From Linum tenue (Eukaryota; Streptophyta; Magnoliopsida; Malpighiales; Linaceae), in the NCBI GenBank assembly GCA_946122785.1, contig CAMGYJ010000009.1, positions 23,347,633 to 23,411,632 of the forward strand: a stretch of 64,000 bases of DNA, written 5' to 3'. Both the position numbers and the translations under genes were made by a program. The notes beneath the pieces were generated by a model. It saw only the letters and a list, made by a program, of their open reading frames with translations, was not told the DNA's origin and did no database searches. How positions within the stretch are numbered: position 1 is the stretch's first letter; the number at the start of each line of letters is the position of its first letter. Below are positions 22,097 to 33,685 of the stretch, in pieces.

Positions 22097-22454
22097 ATGC
22101 ATATGATTCCTTGTTGGGGTCATATATTGGTGCATAGTTGATAAAATGTAACTTTTATTCTTTATTTTCAAGGGTTAATGGCAAGGATGGTCACTGCCTC
22201 ACTGGGTTTACGTTCATGTTTGGTCACTGCGAATATTTAATTTCATTCATGGTCACTAAGATTAGTTCAATAGTTCAAGTTTGGTCATTCTTCGTTAGTC
22301 TTCGTTAGTTTTTGCTAATGTGCCAATCAACTATTATAGTTGACTGTTAAATGAGTGACGTGGCAATTAAAAAAATAATAAAATAATAAAATTTAAATAT
22401 TTACAATTTCCACCTCATTTTACAATTATTAAAAATAAAAATAAAACTTACCTC

Positions 22455-22756
22455 CTCCCCAACGCCGTCGCCACCACGGATCTCCGATTCAGCCTCCTCT
22501 CCTCCAACTCCTCCCCTGCGTTCACGCTCTTCGCTCCCCCTGACCGCTCCCAGCCCGCAAGCTCCCCAATCTCCGTCGCCACCAGCCCTTCCTCCGCCAC
22601 AATCCCATCCCAAACCCCCTCCATCTCGCCCATCGCCGCCGCATACCTAAACTCCTCCGGCGCTAGAGCTTCCTCCGGCACCGCCACCCCCAGCTTCTCC
22701 CCGATAACCGGCCACACCTCCCTCCACGCGAAACCCGACCCGTTGACCGAGTTCAA
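22455..22756 (-). pseudogene. Captured fragment of a PRISE-type reductase (progesterone 5-beta-reductase/iridoid-synthase-like)
   Basis: The minus-strand reading NSVNGSGFAWREVWPVIGEK then EGVWDGIVAEEGLVATEIGEL resembles the C-terminal half of short-chain dehydrogenases of the PRISE family (the N-N-GD-F-WK-W block and the VWDEIV-ENGL block). Those enzymes reduce enones with NADPH. Only about 80 residues are present, without the nucleotide-binding N-terminus, so no enzyme can be made. The end of the fragment is duplicated in inverted form at 23214-23305 because it lies within the terminal repeat. The assignment is from motif recall; another reductase subfamily is possible. Confidence 0.55.
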
Positions 22757-22870
22757 CGCCTGCCCGCCCTTTCCAATTCATTCGTCCTCATTTCTGCTCA
22801 CTACTTCTCGATTTTTTTCCCTTCTGCCTTTGGTTCGCGAGCTCTAAGGTTTTGATTTCATCGGGAAAAA

Positions 22871-23122
22871 ATGGCTAGCACGGCCGCGGCTATGGGAATG
22901 ATCGGAGGGAGCGGGTGCGGCGGATCTTCCTCGACGTCCTGGTTCCGTAGCCGGAGAAAGGCGAGGAACAATACTATCACCGGAAGGAATCAGAACTCGT
23001 CGCGGATGTTGTGTGTTGCTTCGTCTTCCTATTAGGTGATGGATCCTTACAAGACGCTGAGGATCCAGCCTGGAGCCTCCGAATCCGAGGTCAAAAAGGC
23101 CTTCCGTCAGCTCGCTCTCCAG
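22871..23122 (+). pseudogene. Captured first exon of a chloroplast DnaJ8-like J-protein
   Basis: It starts with ATG and a Ser/Gly/Arg-rich plastid-transit-like leader (MASTAAAMGMIGGSGCGG...), then [20 protein letters not shown] and FRQLALQ, the beginning of a J domain. It ends at an intron donor (CAG|GTACC). About 70 bp of 5'UTR-like sequence and the start of the intron were captured too. A TAG at 23035-23037, just before VMDPYKTL, breaks the frame, and the HPD motif and the rest of the J domain are absent. The intact relative is a small stromal co-chaperone that stimulates Hsp70. Confidence 0.72.
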
Positions 23123-23589
23123 GTACCTTGCCTTTTTTTTCTTTTTTTGGTTTCTTCACTCCATGTTCGTTCATTCGCGAGATCTGAGCGAAAAATTAGT
23201 CTTCTAATCACATGGGGGCGCCAAGAGCGTGAACGCGGGGGAGGAGTTGGAGGAGAGGAGGCTGAATCGGAGATCTGTGGTGGCGACCGCGTTGGGGAGG
23301 AGGTAAGTTTTATTTTTATTTTTAATAGTTGTAAAATGAGGTGGAAATTGTAAATATTTAAATTTTATTATTTTTTTAATGGCCACGTCACTCATTTAAC
23401 GGTCAACTATAATAGTTGACTGCCACATCAGCAAAAACTAACGAAGACTAACGGAGAGTGACCAAACTTGAACTATTGAACTAATCGTAGTGACCATGAA
23501 TGGAATTTAATATTTGCAGTGACCAAACATGAACGGTTTTAGTAAACCTAGTGACCATCCTTGCAATTAACCCTTATTTATAATATAAA

Positions 23590-23770
23590 AAAGCAACACA
23601 TAAAAAGATAGCACAACAATCTCAAATTTAATTATCACTCATTTTAAGTGATAGTTTGCGTCAAATCAAACAAACAATGCATGTATTGTTTGTGTAGAAA
23701 ATTCAAAAAAACGACGCATTATGGACAATATACAACTCAACCAAACAATCACCAAAACCACACTATGCCG
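23590..23770. mobile_element. Diverged fragment of the Tourist-like MITE family
   Basis: It shares TATCACTCATTTTAAGTGATAG, ACAATGCATGTATTGTTTGTG and CAAACAATCACCAAAACC with the reverse complement of 47877-48060. Only one end is recognisable, so it is a partial copy. Confidence 0.6.
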
Positions 23771-25719
23771 AAGTAACAAATATATTGAAAGTGAGGATGA
23801 TTTAATGCAATTTCTAGGTTCACAGAAATTAAGGGTTTCAAAATGGAATTTGGGGCCGCAGCCGATAAGAGGGGTTGGGGAAGAAGGCTCTGCCATTGGC
23901 GGAGCAGGGAGAATCTGGGATAGTCATCCCACCGAAGTCTCCGACCTTTGAAATTTGGAACTGGTTTGTGCTCATTGTTGACACCCGCCAAAGTCTGCTC
24001 CTGCCTCCGCCGAGGAACAATTAAGTGCCAGTGGAGTAGCGGTGTTGGAGGTATAACTGTGCAGTGGAGGATTATGTGGGGTCGGTGTTGTCGAAGATGA
24101 CGATTAACGGCGCTGAGCGGCCGGGGTAAATGAAGAAGAGGAGATGCTCGATAGTCAAAGGGGAGGGTAAGAATTAGGGATTTACGACTGAGGCAAAAGA
24201 ATGAAAGATAAAAATGAATAGTTGTTGTTACTTTTAAAATTATGAAAATTAAACTACGTAACAGAAATCTTGATAGAATGATATGTTTGTTACGTATCAA
24301 TAATAGAAGGCACATCTGTGAAAAAAATAGTATAGGGGTATATTTGTTAATTTGAGGGCATAAAATGCTATTAACTTTTTATTTATTATTAATTTTTATA
24401 TAAGGGCGATATAAGGTCTTTTTAGTAGTTAGTGTGTCAGTTTTTTAGTAGTGTTTTTTTATTTATTTGCGAGTGATAAAGAGGACAAGAGTTATATAAA
24501 CAAAACTACCTAGTAACCTCCTAAAAATGACATCCTCATGAAGCCAGTCAATAAAATCGAAAGACTAATTCTAGGAGAAACAATAACAAATTAGCAATGC
24601 TTTAAGTGCCACTCTGTTAGCAGCACTGTTAGTGACTCTAGGAACAGTCTTAAACTCTGAACCGTGTTTGCTGCATACTATTTCTTCACCATTTACTTTT
24701 CGATGCTGTTCTTGTGCATGTTGAGAGACAGGGTCCAACATAACAGTCCATAGCATTTGTAGCTTGTCCAGAAATTGGTTACTGTTTCTTAGCAGAATTA
24801 TTATAATATAAATAGCGCCTAATTGGTATAAGGGGTCCAGTAGGATACATGGAAGTTTACCATAAGTACCCTACACCTTTTTCCCATCTACCGTAAATTT
24901 CTACTTTCTCCTCCTATGTCCCCTTTGTCGAACGGCTGGCGATTAGGAAAGTGCCACTACCGCTGTAAAACCGCTTGGCTGGGCTACCTCTTCTCTCCCA
25001 GCATCTCCCCAACGAATCAATAGCCACATCTCGGCAGACTACCGCCGCAGATTGCTGCCGCTTGAAATTACATAAGGGAGTTCATCGGAATTCACCGATT
25101 CCCAAAAGAAATTTCCCCATTTCCCCTACACGATGGTGGCGAGGCAAGTCAGAGAGAATTATGACAAAAAATTGAACAACCATGCAAATGCAAATCGAGG
25201 TTGGGCGACAAAAATTGAAGCCATGGGAGATGGACACCTCTTCTCTCTGGGCCGACCCGTTGACATTGGAAACCCCAATCCACCACCATGATTAACTCTT
25301 GCATGCTTCTCCTACTCCGACGAAGTTGAATGACGACGGAGTAACCACAGAAATTCCAAGCACCAGTACTTTTCAGGCTTCATGCAAAGTAACTCATTCT
25401 TTGAATTTCAAAACCCAGCCCACCTCCAATTTCGAAACTCAGCTCCTATTCCTTCAGCTAGCTGCTTTAAATTTGTGCATGCAGAGACTCAAGAAGGTGA
25501 AACTTGCTCTTGCAAACATCTCGATCATCTTCTTCTCCCTCTAGGATTTGTGGGATTATACGAGTAAGAATGGGTCACATTTTGGAAACTAGATCTTAGA
25601 GGTTGTAGTAGGAAAGAGGAAGGAAGTCTAATTGGTTGGATACCATTTGTTGTATGGAGTGAATATTACACGTGTGTAGCTAAGAGATATGGAGTTACCC
25701 TGCTAAACAAATGTCAAGT

Positions 25720-25893
25720 AATTAGGAAGATTGAATTTTTTTTGTTTGGGTTATTGCATGAGCTATATCTTAAGAGTAAACAAAGAATAAAACTGATAAT
25801 AATGATATTATTATTAGGAAGATTGAAATTCTTTTGTTTGGGTAATTGCATGAGCTATATCTCTGTGTGCAGACCAAACAAAGAATAAAACAA
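25720..25893. repeat. Tandem duplication of about 90 bp
   Basis: TAGGAAGATTGAA...TTTGTTTGGGT(T/A)ATTGCATGAGCTATATC...CAAACAAAGAATAAAAC occurs twice, at about 25720-25794 and 25816-25891, joined by a TAATAATGATATTATTATTA hinge. Confidence 0.8.
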
Positions 25894-27432
25894 TTACATT
25901 GATTAGTTACAAATGAAATTCAAGTTTAGTATTCTAAGTTTTAACTAATGGGTGATTGTTTCGTTCCAAGATATATACTTTCCTTTTATTATAAGAAAAA
26001 TATATGTAATTGTTTTGGATAGATAGATCCAGCAAGATGCCTTTCCTTGAAAATACTACTTTTGTAACTGAAGATCGATGAAATTAAGGAATTCTCTAAA
26101 CATAAACATAGTTTTACGTACTCTTTGCCTGAATTGATAGAAACTAATAATAATGATTATTATTAGTTGATCTTGATCAATGCAAATGAGCCCCCATATA
26201 AAACTTTCTTTTCTTATGATTGCCCCGTTAATCAATTGCACAAACAAGACACCAATTATATATAGCTTTATGGCACATAGAAATCGACTCATACCTCTCC
26301 CACTAAGTGAAGTTAACAAGTTAAATACATATCAATTAAAATTTTAACATGGTATTTTAAATAATTATGTAATTCTTTTTTTAAGAACTAAAAAACTAAG
26401 AAACTTTAATTACACCAAAAGTTAAGATATACTTCATTTTCAACACTTATTACAATATACTTTCATTAGTTGGTTGATAAATGCTATGATAAAATCATCT
26501 TTCTGTAGAGCACACATTTGAGATGACAAAATGGTTTAAATTAAAAACTTGATAATAATAGTATATTTAAATTATAAGAAGATATATTGAGAATATTTTG
26601 GTGATTTTATTTTTGACTTTTTATGAGTATTTTTATAAGTTTTATTTTAAAATTATTTATTTCAATTACCTAAAATACATCAAACAAAGTATGTAGATGG
26701 TAAATCGTTTAATAAGAATCTCAAAATCTTTCACAAAGACAAAGTGGTATCTGTTTCTTAATAAATTTTATAAAATCAAAATATAAAGTAAGAATTTGAC
26801 AGTCAAAAAATGCAATAAAAAATTAATTTATCCTAACTCACAAATAGAATTTTATGACATGTTTATTGTTATACGCCGCAAAGCGCGGGCCACTTGTAGT
26901 TTTGGCTTCGGCTTGTTCTTTATCTCTTTTACTGGTGTTTTCTGCACTAATGCTGCTTACTACACGGTGCGGTTTATCATGCACCGAGTTCGTTGCTCTC
27001 TTTTCCTCCTTCCTGCATTGATAAGTATTCCTTTCATTGCCGAGAGATCTGAGTATTAGGATCTGTCGACTGACGTTACACATTGCCAGCCTTGGTTTTC
27101 AACCGTCTGCAGAAGAGATCTCATCTCATCTATTTTAATTGAGTACGAAGGAATTTATGTTTCCACAAGAAATACAAACAAATATATGAACTCGTAACAC
27201 ATGAAATGCTTAGACAACAATGCATGAGCGAAATCAGGCTTATTACTACTATTATTATGTATACGTGATTAATTCCACTTGTTCCTTTTTCCTGTCGATA
27301 CTGTCTTTGCCCCTGCTACACGCTTCCATCATATAATACACCATTGCGGTTGGGTGTATAGAATGAAGAGCTTGTGATTGCATGAGCCAAATGTATGACT
27401 CTTGGTAGAGCATTGACAGCGGCGAGATCTAT

Positions 27433-30400
27433 CTATGGCACTCGGCATCCTTCAATGTTCCAGATCTCCTTGGCATACTGAGCAATTGTACGGTCGCTGC
27501 TGAACTTGCCGCTGCCAGCAGTGCTCAATATGGACATCCTCAGCCACTTCTTCCGATCCCTGCCAACAGAACATCACCCATTATTCCCCGCTTGACAATG
27601 ACAATCTTCAAAGATAAAATGGGTATTGACATATAGCAGCGAATTATTATTTCTCCTTACATGTATGCTTTGTCCACCCTTTCCTGGGCGTCCAGGTAGC
27701 TTGGGAAGTCTTGTCCAACGAGGAAGTAGTCACCACGACCATATCCAGAGTTCCCTTCAAGGGAATCCAGAAGTTGGCTGTAGTCATACTTCCCAAATGC
27801 TCCACTTCTTATGTACTGCTTGGCCTCCTCAAAGCGAGGGTCTGGCTTGAACTGTGTGAAGAATCAAAGCAATTCAAAAGTTAGAGAAGATAAAGGAGAG
27901 TTTGACGACAACAAAGATCAGCAGGGTTCTTTTGTTTACTTTTCCATTCTCTCTATCCTTTCTCAGGTTAGGGACTTGATCGGCTGTTGCACCAAAGAGG
28001 AAGAAGTTATCCTCTCCCACTTCCTCCCTGATTTCAACATTAGCTCCATCCAGCGTTCCAATGATTAGGCAGCCATTCAGGGCGAATTTCATGTTGCTTG
28101 TACCACTCGCCTCCATCCCTGCAGTGCTGATGTGCTGTGAAAGCTCACTCCCTGGAATCAGCATCTCAGCAACCGACACATTGTAGTTTGGAACAAATAC
28201 AACCTGGATGTGGAAAGCCATTCATAGAATATCAATCAAGCATATGCCAAACGAATTTTTCACTAATGATGTTGTTTCACACTCTTAAGAGCTTCAGCAG
28301 CATTGTGTTGTCAGATTCAACTAGGTTTTCATTTCAAGGTCTCAGTGGTTCCATAAAGTTGAAGACTAGAAAAAATTAAATTACCTTGAGATATTGATTG
28401 ACTTGAGGATCAGAATTGACAACTTCCCCAACATCATATACAAGCTTCACTATTCTTTTAGCATTTGTGTATGTTGCAAATGCTTTTCCTCCAATCATGA
28501 TTGTTCGTGGAGTTGAAGTCGTTCGCTGTTCCTCACTCATTTCCTGCACATACAATTAATTATCTCATGGTTAACTTGGAAAGGGAAAAACTGCCATTCC
28601 CCAAGCTTCACGTCATTTCTTGTTTACAGCTTATAACATTATCGTTGTTTCACGAAATAGCATGTTTCAACTTTCCAAGACGAGCAAAGGGTTTAAGCTA
28701 AATTAGAATTGCATCATCAGATCGTAAATTCCTTTGCCCCGATCCTACCCATCACCAAATAAACAGTACTTGCAGTTCTAGTCATCCAAGTTCGAGGCAT
28801 CAATAAAGTAATCAAGACTACACATGACACAGTCAAGGAAAGATGTCACTCTAACATCCATTCAGCAGGGACTGTAATTTACTGTCTTCTATAGGTGCGT
28901 GCTCTAATAAAGCCTACACTATTCTAGCAAACGTGCAAGTTCGACCTGATGAATGCCACCCACAATGAGCACAAAGTTCAAAGTGAGACATGCCTTCTTC
29001 ATACCTTAAGTTTCTTATAGCGATAGACTGCACCCAAAATATTCAGCAGTTGTCTCTTGTACTCGTGGATACGCTTCACTTGAATATCAAAGAGGCTATT
29101 TGGATCGATGGTCACTCCTGTGACTTTTTTTACATACTCTGCCAAGCGTTTCTTACAGGCCATCTTAGCAGCTGCCCATTCACCTTGGAAGCTCGCATCA
29201 TCTGCAAACTGTTTTTTGCAAACCTGATTAGTAGCAATCCAGCCAGTATCACATATAGAAATCCACAGTAGCCTATCGTACATGTTTAAATACTTACCTT
29301 TCTAAGGCCAGAAAGCTCGTCAAGGTCAGTTACCCACTTGTCAGACTTTAACTGCTTCGTAATTAAGCTACTGAGTTCTGGATTGCAGAAGCGAAGCCAT
29401 CGACGAGGTGTAATTCCATTAGTTTTGTTCTGGAACTTATTTGGCCAAATTGTGAGATAGTCCGCGAATAGCTCCTTCTTCAAGATGTCGCTATGTAGCT
29501 CAGCAACACCATTTACCTAATAAAGTCAGTGTCACTAAGATTTCTCGCAATGAGCTTGAGAAATATAGATGTGAGAAATACTGGCATCCATTTCCTAGGA
29601 TTCGTGATAATATAACAGTGATCATGAGGGTGATTCCAGTCAGAAATTTGAAAATGGCGTTTGAAGATGAGCAGCTTCTTGAGATAGGACTAAGAAGTAC
29701 TGTTCATAAAAAGGATTGAATTAAAAAACCACAACATAGGCGAGTTCAAATAGATCTCTTACTGTATGTGCAGTTACAACACATAAATTGGCCATCCGGA
29801 CGACTGGTTTTTCGGCATTGGTATCCAACACACGCAAGCTGGGAAGTATCTTCTCAAGTTTTGGGAATTTTTCACGCACCGTTCCCAAGAACTGCAAAGG
29901 ATTTATACCATTCAAAATTACAAACAGCATATAGAGATCCAAGGGAGGATGGTAAAATTTGTTAAGCAATATACCCTCTTGTCTATCTCTTCTATGATCT
30001 CCATATGCCGAGGAAGGAGTTTCCACATCACAGCCTGGGACCACTTCTCTAGTGCTTCAGGGAGGACAGTGTGATTTGTGTATGAGATGGTTCTGGTTTG
30101 ATCATAATGGGCAAAATTAGCTTAGTAGCCTCCACCATGAATATGCAGGGCAAGAAAGAAGATGCACATCAACAACACTAGGGAAGTTTGCCATCAGAAA
30201 AACAAGTTATATTTAGTAAGAGAGTCCACCCTGATGTCACATCCCAAGCTTCCTCCCAGCCAAGTCCTTCATCATCCATTAGCAAGCGCATCAGCTCAGG
30301 GATCGCAAGAGTAGGATGAGTATCATTAAGTTGAACTGCAACCTTGCTCGGAAACTCTGACCATAGCCATGTCTTACTGGGCTTTCTCCTCTCTTTAAAC

Positions 30401-32752
30401 CTCTGTATCATATCCTGTTAATGTGCAAGAAGCATGATAAACAAGCTTTCAGAGCAGGATATGCCACAGATGGAAGATCATCAGGAAACTAGAAGTTATT
30501 TGGTGCAAGATAGCAGAGTATAGGAGTCGGCAGTGAGCATGCCTCAGATACAGAAGAAAAACAGCATCCAAACCTAGCAGACTCAGAATGCTCTGAGCCT
30601 AGAGGAGTCCTACTCCTGAATATTTTTGGGTATTTCCTAGAAGAGAAGCTGATAATAGTCAGGTTTATTCTCATATGACCCCCTGTAATTCATTTCCCCC
30701 GCCAAATCAAAGTGGTTTCCTATTATCTTCAAGTCGAGGTAATGATTAAAATAGGGTGTCTCATCATCATTTCAGATATATGATTCCAACTGAATCCCTC
30801 AACGTGTCCCCAAAGATTACTACGATACATCTTTCAACAATTATTTATATCAACCATACATCTGAACTCAAACTAGACCCAGCAAAGACTGTGGTTAGCT
30901 TAGGAGCCTGAGAAGATTGGATTAACCTTCGCTAAAACCGCAATAAACTAAAGTACGACAACAATCAATTTGCTACCTGAAGAGAGGCACTGCAGAGGAA
31001 GAATTGCTGCTTCAGACGCAAAAGCTTGCCACTTTCTGTAGCATCTCCAGGATAAAGAACAGCACAGATCTGCGAACAAAGAATGGAAAAAGGTCTGTTG
31101 ACTGTGAACTGAAAGGAATGACACACCATTCTCACGGTTAATGTTATTGTTGAAGTCACACATCCTGCATCTCTATCCCAATTCAACAGTTGGAAACCGA
31201 CCTGTTCAGCTTGTGAATGACGCTGTGCAGCAGATACATAATTTCCTTCATTAAATTCAAATAGGTTGAAGTCAGCAGGAGAAGCTCTTGCTTCCCACAA
31301 ACGAAGGCTGATAGTGTTCTTGGTTTTGTATCCTGGAATGGGGACATCATAAGCCAAAGCTTGCACCACTTCTCCACCAACCCATTTTCGGCTGTAAGAA
31401 AGAGAGAGCATAAATATAGATAACATATATGACATTTGAAGAGAAATAAAACCAAGAAACACAATCACAAAACAAATGAATCCAAGCGCAGTGTTGATAT
31501 GCACTAGTGACATATTCTGAAAACTAAAATTCAGAGTTAGCACTCACGTTCCATCTCCATCAATCTGAACTTCTCCAAAGAATCTGACAGGGAAAACAAC
31601 ATCATGCCTAACGACTTCCCAAGGACTGAATTTCTGCACAAATTGCAATAAGATAACAGGTCAAACAATGAATTGATGCCAGTGCCAAAGTTTTAACTGT
31701 TTCTTCGAGTGACAAACCTCAAGCCAATCTTCGGCAGTTTCCTGTTGGCCCTCCTTGGTGATTCGCTGTTTGAACAGACCATACTTGTATCTGAGACCAT
31801 ATCCCCATGCAGGCAAATTCAAAGTCGCCATGGAATCCAGAAAGCAAGATGCAAGCCTCCCAAGACCACCGTTTCCAAGTGCAGCATCTTTCTCCTACAG
31901 AGGTTACATTTCGTATTCATCATCAGCAGGAATAGACTATCTAATAAATCACAGGACAGTTTAGGTAAAGTATATTCTCCTTTTTGCTCATACTTTAAGA
32001 CGGGAAAGAAACTCGAAAAAAGCATTGACGGATACTAATTGACTCATGATAATGATTACCTGCTCCGTTATTTCTTCAAGCTGATGTCCCAGCTTGTCTA
32101 AAGCCTCAGCATATGCATTTTTAACGTCCAGATTCCCAATTGCATTAGACAAAGCACGTCCTTGAAGGTATTCCATAGACAAGTAGTAGGTTTGCTTTGG
32201 GTCAGCATTGTGAAAATGGAGATAGGTTGCGTTCCATTGCTGCAGAGGCCAAAGGATACACCAACCCATCTCAGCTACAGCATATCATTTGATTAACATC
32301 CATTTTATCATGCAAACACACAAGCTTGATCCACAAAGAACCATCAGCTCTGATCTAATTCTTGACAAAATGAGGAACCATAATTCATGGGGAACGATTC
32401 AACTCAAAAATTGATTGAAAAACAGAAAGAGAATGAAGAAGGAGATATCACCACTGTACCATGAAGCACAGATCAGAGAGTCGGTAGGTACATTTCCAGT
32501 ATTCAATTAGTAATGATAACCATACTAAATGTGCTTTTGGTATGAATTTGTTACCTGGAGGAGGCGATCCCTGATGCTCTCGGCGGTGGCGAAGTAGGCC
32601 TGCTCGGAATCAAACTTGAAAGGAGAGAAATGAGGGCTGTACTGTGCATGGTAATTCACATTGGAAGCGATCTCCGATGGCGAGTCCGACGACGGGAAGG
32701 CCGCCGCCGGAACGTTGGAGGACACGCCGTTGGGTTTCAAACTATCCCCCAT
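27433..32752 (-). CDS. PHS2: Alpha-glucan phosphorylase, cytosolic H isozyme
   Basis: Fifteen exons on the minus strand: 32752-32555, 32239-32060, 31894-31718, 31633-31548, 31391-31202, 31069-30977, 30414-30230, 30092-29975, 29891-29763, 29516-29298, 29223-29005, 28543-28385, 28203-27940, 27851-27661 and 27559-27433. They sum to 845 codons (844 aa), the length expected of the H form. The enzyme removes glucose-1-phosphate from the non-reducing ends of soluble heteroglycans using phosphate and pyridoxal phosphate, in cytosolic maltose and starch turnover. Visible family blocks are [87 protein letters not shown] and [14 protein letters not shown], where the last lysine binds pyridoxal phosphate. 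There is no transit peptide and no 78-residue insertion of the plastid L form. All introns are GT-AG. The ATG chosen precedes GDSLKPNG and the first usable donor. Confidence 0.95.
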
Positions 32753-33006
32753 TGCAATTCTTCAGCTACGCTTTAAAAAACAGAAAACCTCGTAAGTGCG
32801 TTTCCGCAATGCAAAGGAAAACAGAGGAGAGAGAGAGAGATAGAAAGGGAGGAAACCAAGTTACAGTTGCGAGAGAAAGGAAACGCTTTCACGAGAGGCC
32901 AGAGAAGAAAGAGACTTATAATTAAAGGGAAATCGAATGGAGGGAAATTACCTGTGATAAGATTAAGATAGGTACACTACTGGACTGAAGAGAAGAGGGA
33001 GGGAAG

Positions 33007-33016
33007 ATATTTATAA
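33007..33016 (-). promoter_or_regulatory. TATA box of the phosphorylase gene
   Basis: On the minus strand the sequence reads CCTTATAAATATCTTCC. It lies about 255 bp upstream of the ATG. A probable 5'UTR intron has its donor at 32951/32950 (CACAG|GTAATT), so most of the leader would be spliced. Confidence 0.5.
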
Positions 33017-33685
33017 GGCAAGTCTCTGTCACATGATGAGAAGAAAGAGCTCAACCAAACCAACTGAATGAAGGCAGACCGTGAATGGAGAATATGCGAG
33101 ACGGAAGAGCCCCGATATTTTCTTTCCCGAGAAACAAACAAAAAAATATCGGAAAAGCAGAGAGGGACGGTGGTACTGGTACTGCAGAAGAAGGTGAGCT
33201 CCACGCGACTGACTGTGCAAGTGGGGTGGGTTCGTTCCCGTTTCCATCTGCGCTTTTCGCTTTGCGATCTCTGCGACTGCGAAGAAGACGACGTTGAGGG
33301 AGGAGAGAACACGTGGCTGCATCGAAGAGCGAGGCGCCCGCCACGGCATGGCTATGGCTTCCCCGATCCCGAGCCTCAACGTGGATGGCCATAACTCATT
33401 CAAACAGCTATCCCGACGATAATTGAACGAAAATTTTCCAGAGCCAAAGAATATATATATAAACAAGGAAGGAGTCTACTCTTGGAATTTGCAGTCTCAG
33501 ACATCTCAATCAATCGTGGCAAGTTTCAGGGGTAACAATGGCAGAGAGAGGGCTAATTTTGTGGCAGAGGAGAAGGATTTGGAAACAAACAAACAAACCG
33601 TAATAAAGAATGTACAAGATTTTACTCCGTTTTCTCGGCCTAACTAAAATTCTTTTCACCCTTTTCTCTTCTCCTGGTTTCATTC

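Larger units (their letters stand above)
22172..23573. mobile_element. Pack-MULE-like element with two captured gene fragments
   Basis: Terminal inverted repeats of about 365 bp (22172-22540 and 23210-23573) start GGGTTAATGGCAAGGATGGT. They carry three copies of a GGTCACT block and the GAGTGACGTGGCA block of this family. Flanks TTATTTTCA and TTATTTATA agree at 7 of 9 bases, a likely eroded target duplication. The inner ends of both repeats are themselves captured coding sequence. The interior holds a PRISE-like fragment in antisense and a DnaJ8-like 5' end in sense. No transposase. Confidence 0.85.
23574..27432. other. AT-rich intergenic region, no gene recognised
   Basis: Several open frames occur (for example 23749-24315 minus) but none shows a domain or plausible exon structure. 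23590-23770 resembles the Tourist-like MITE at 47877. 25720-25893 is a tandem duplication. 26870-27110 has higher GC and coding-like texture but no frame I can identify. The last stretch before 27433 would be the 3'UTR of the phosphorylase gene. Confidence 0.5.

Noticed and set aside
23749..24315. 188-codon minus-strand frame
   Set aside because: No domain, low-complexity hydrophobic start, lies in AT-rich intergenic DNA next to MITE remnants.
33029..33466. Several frames upstream of the phosphorylase gene
   Set aside because: They overlap one another on both strands in the promoter/5'UTR region and show no family motif.
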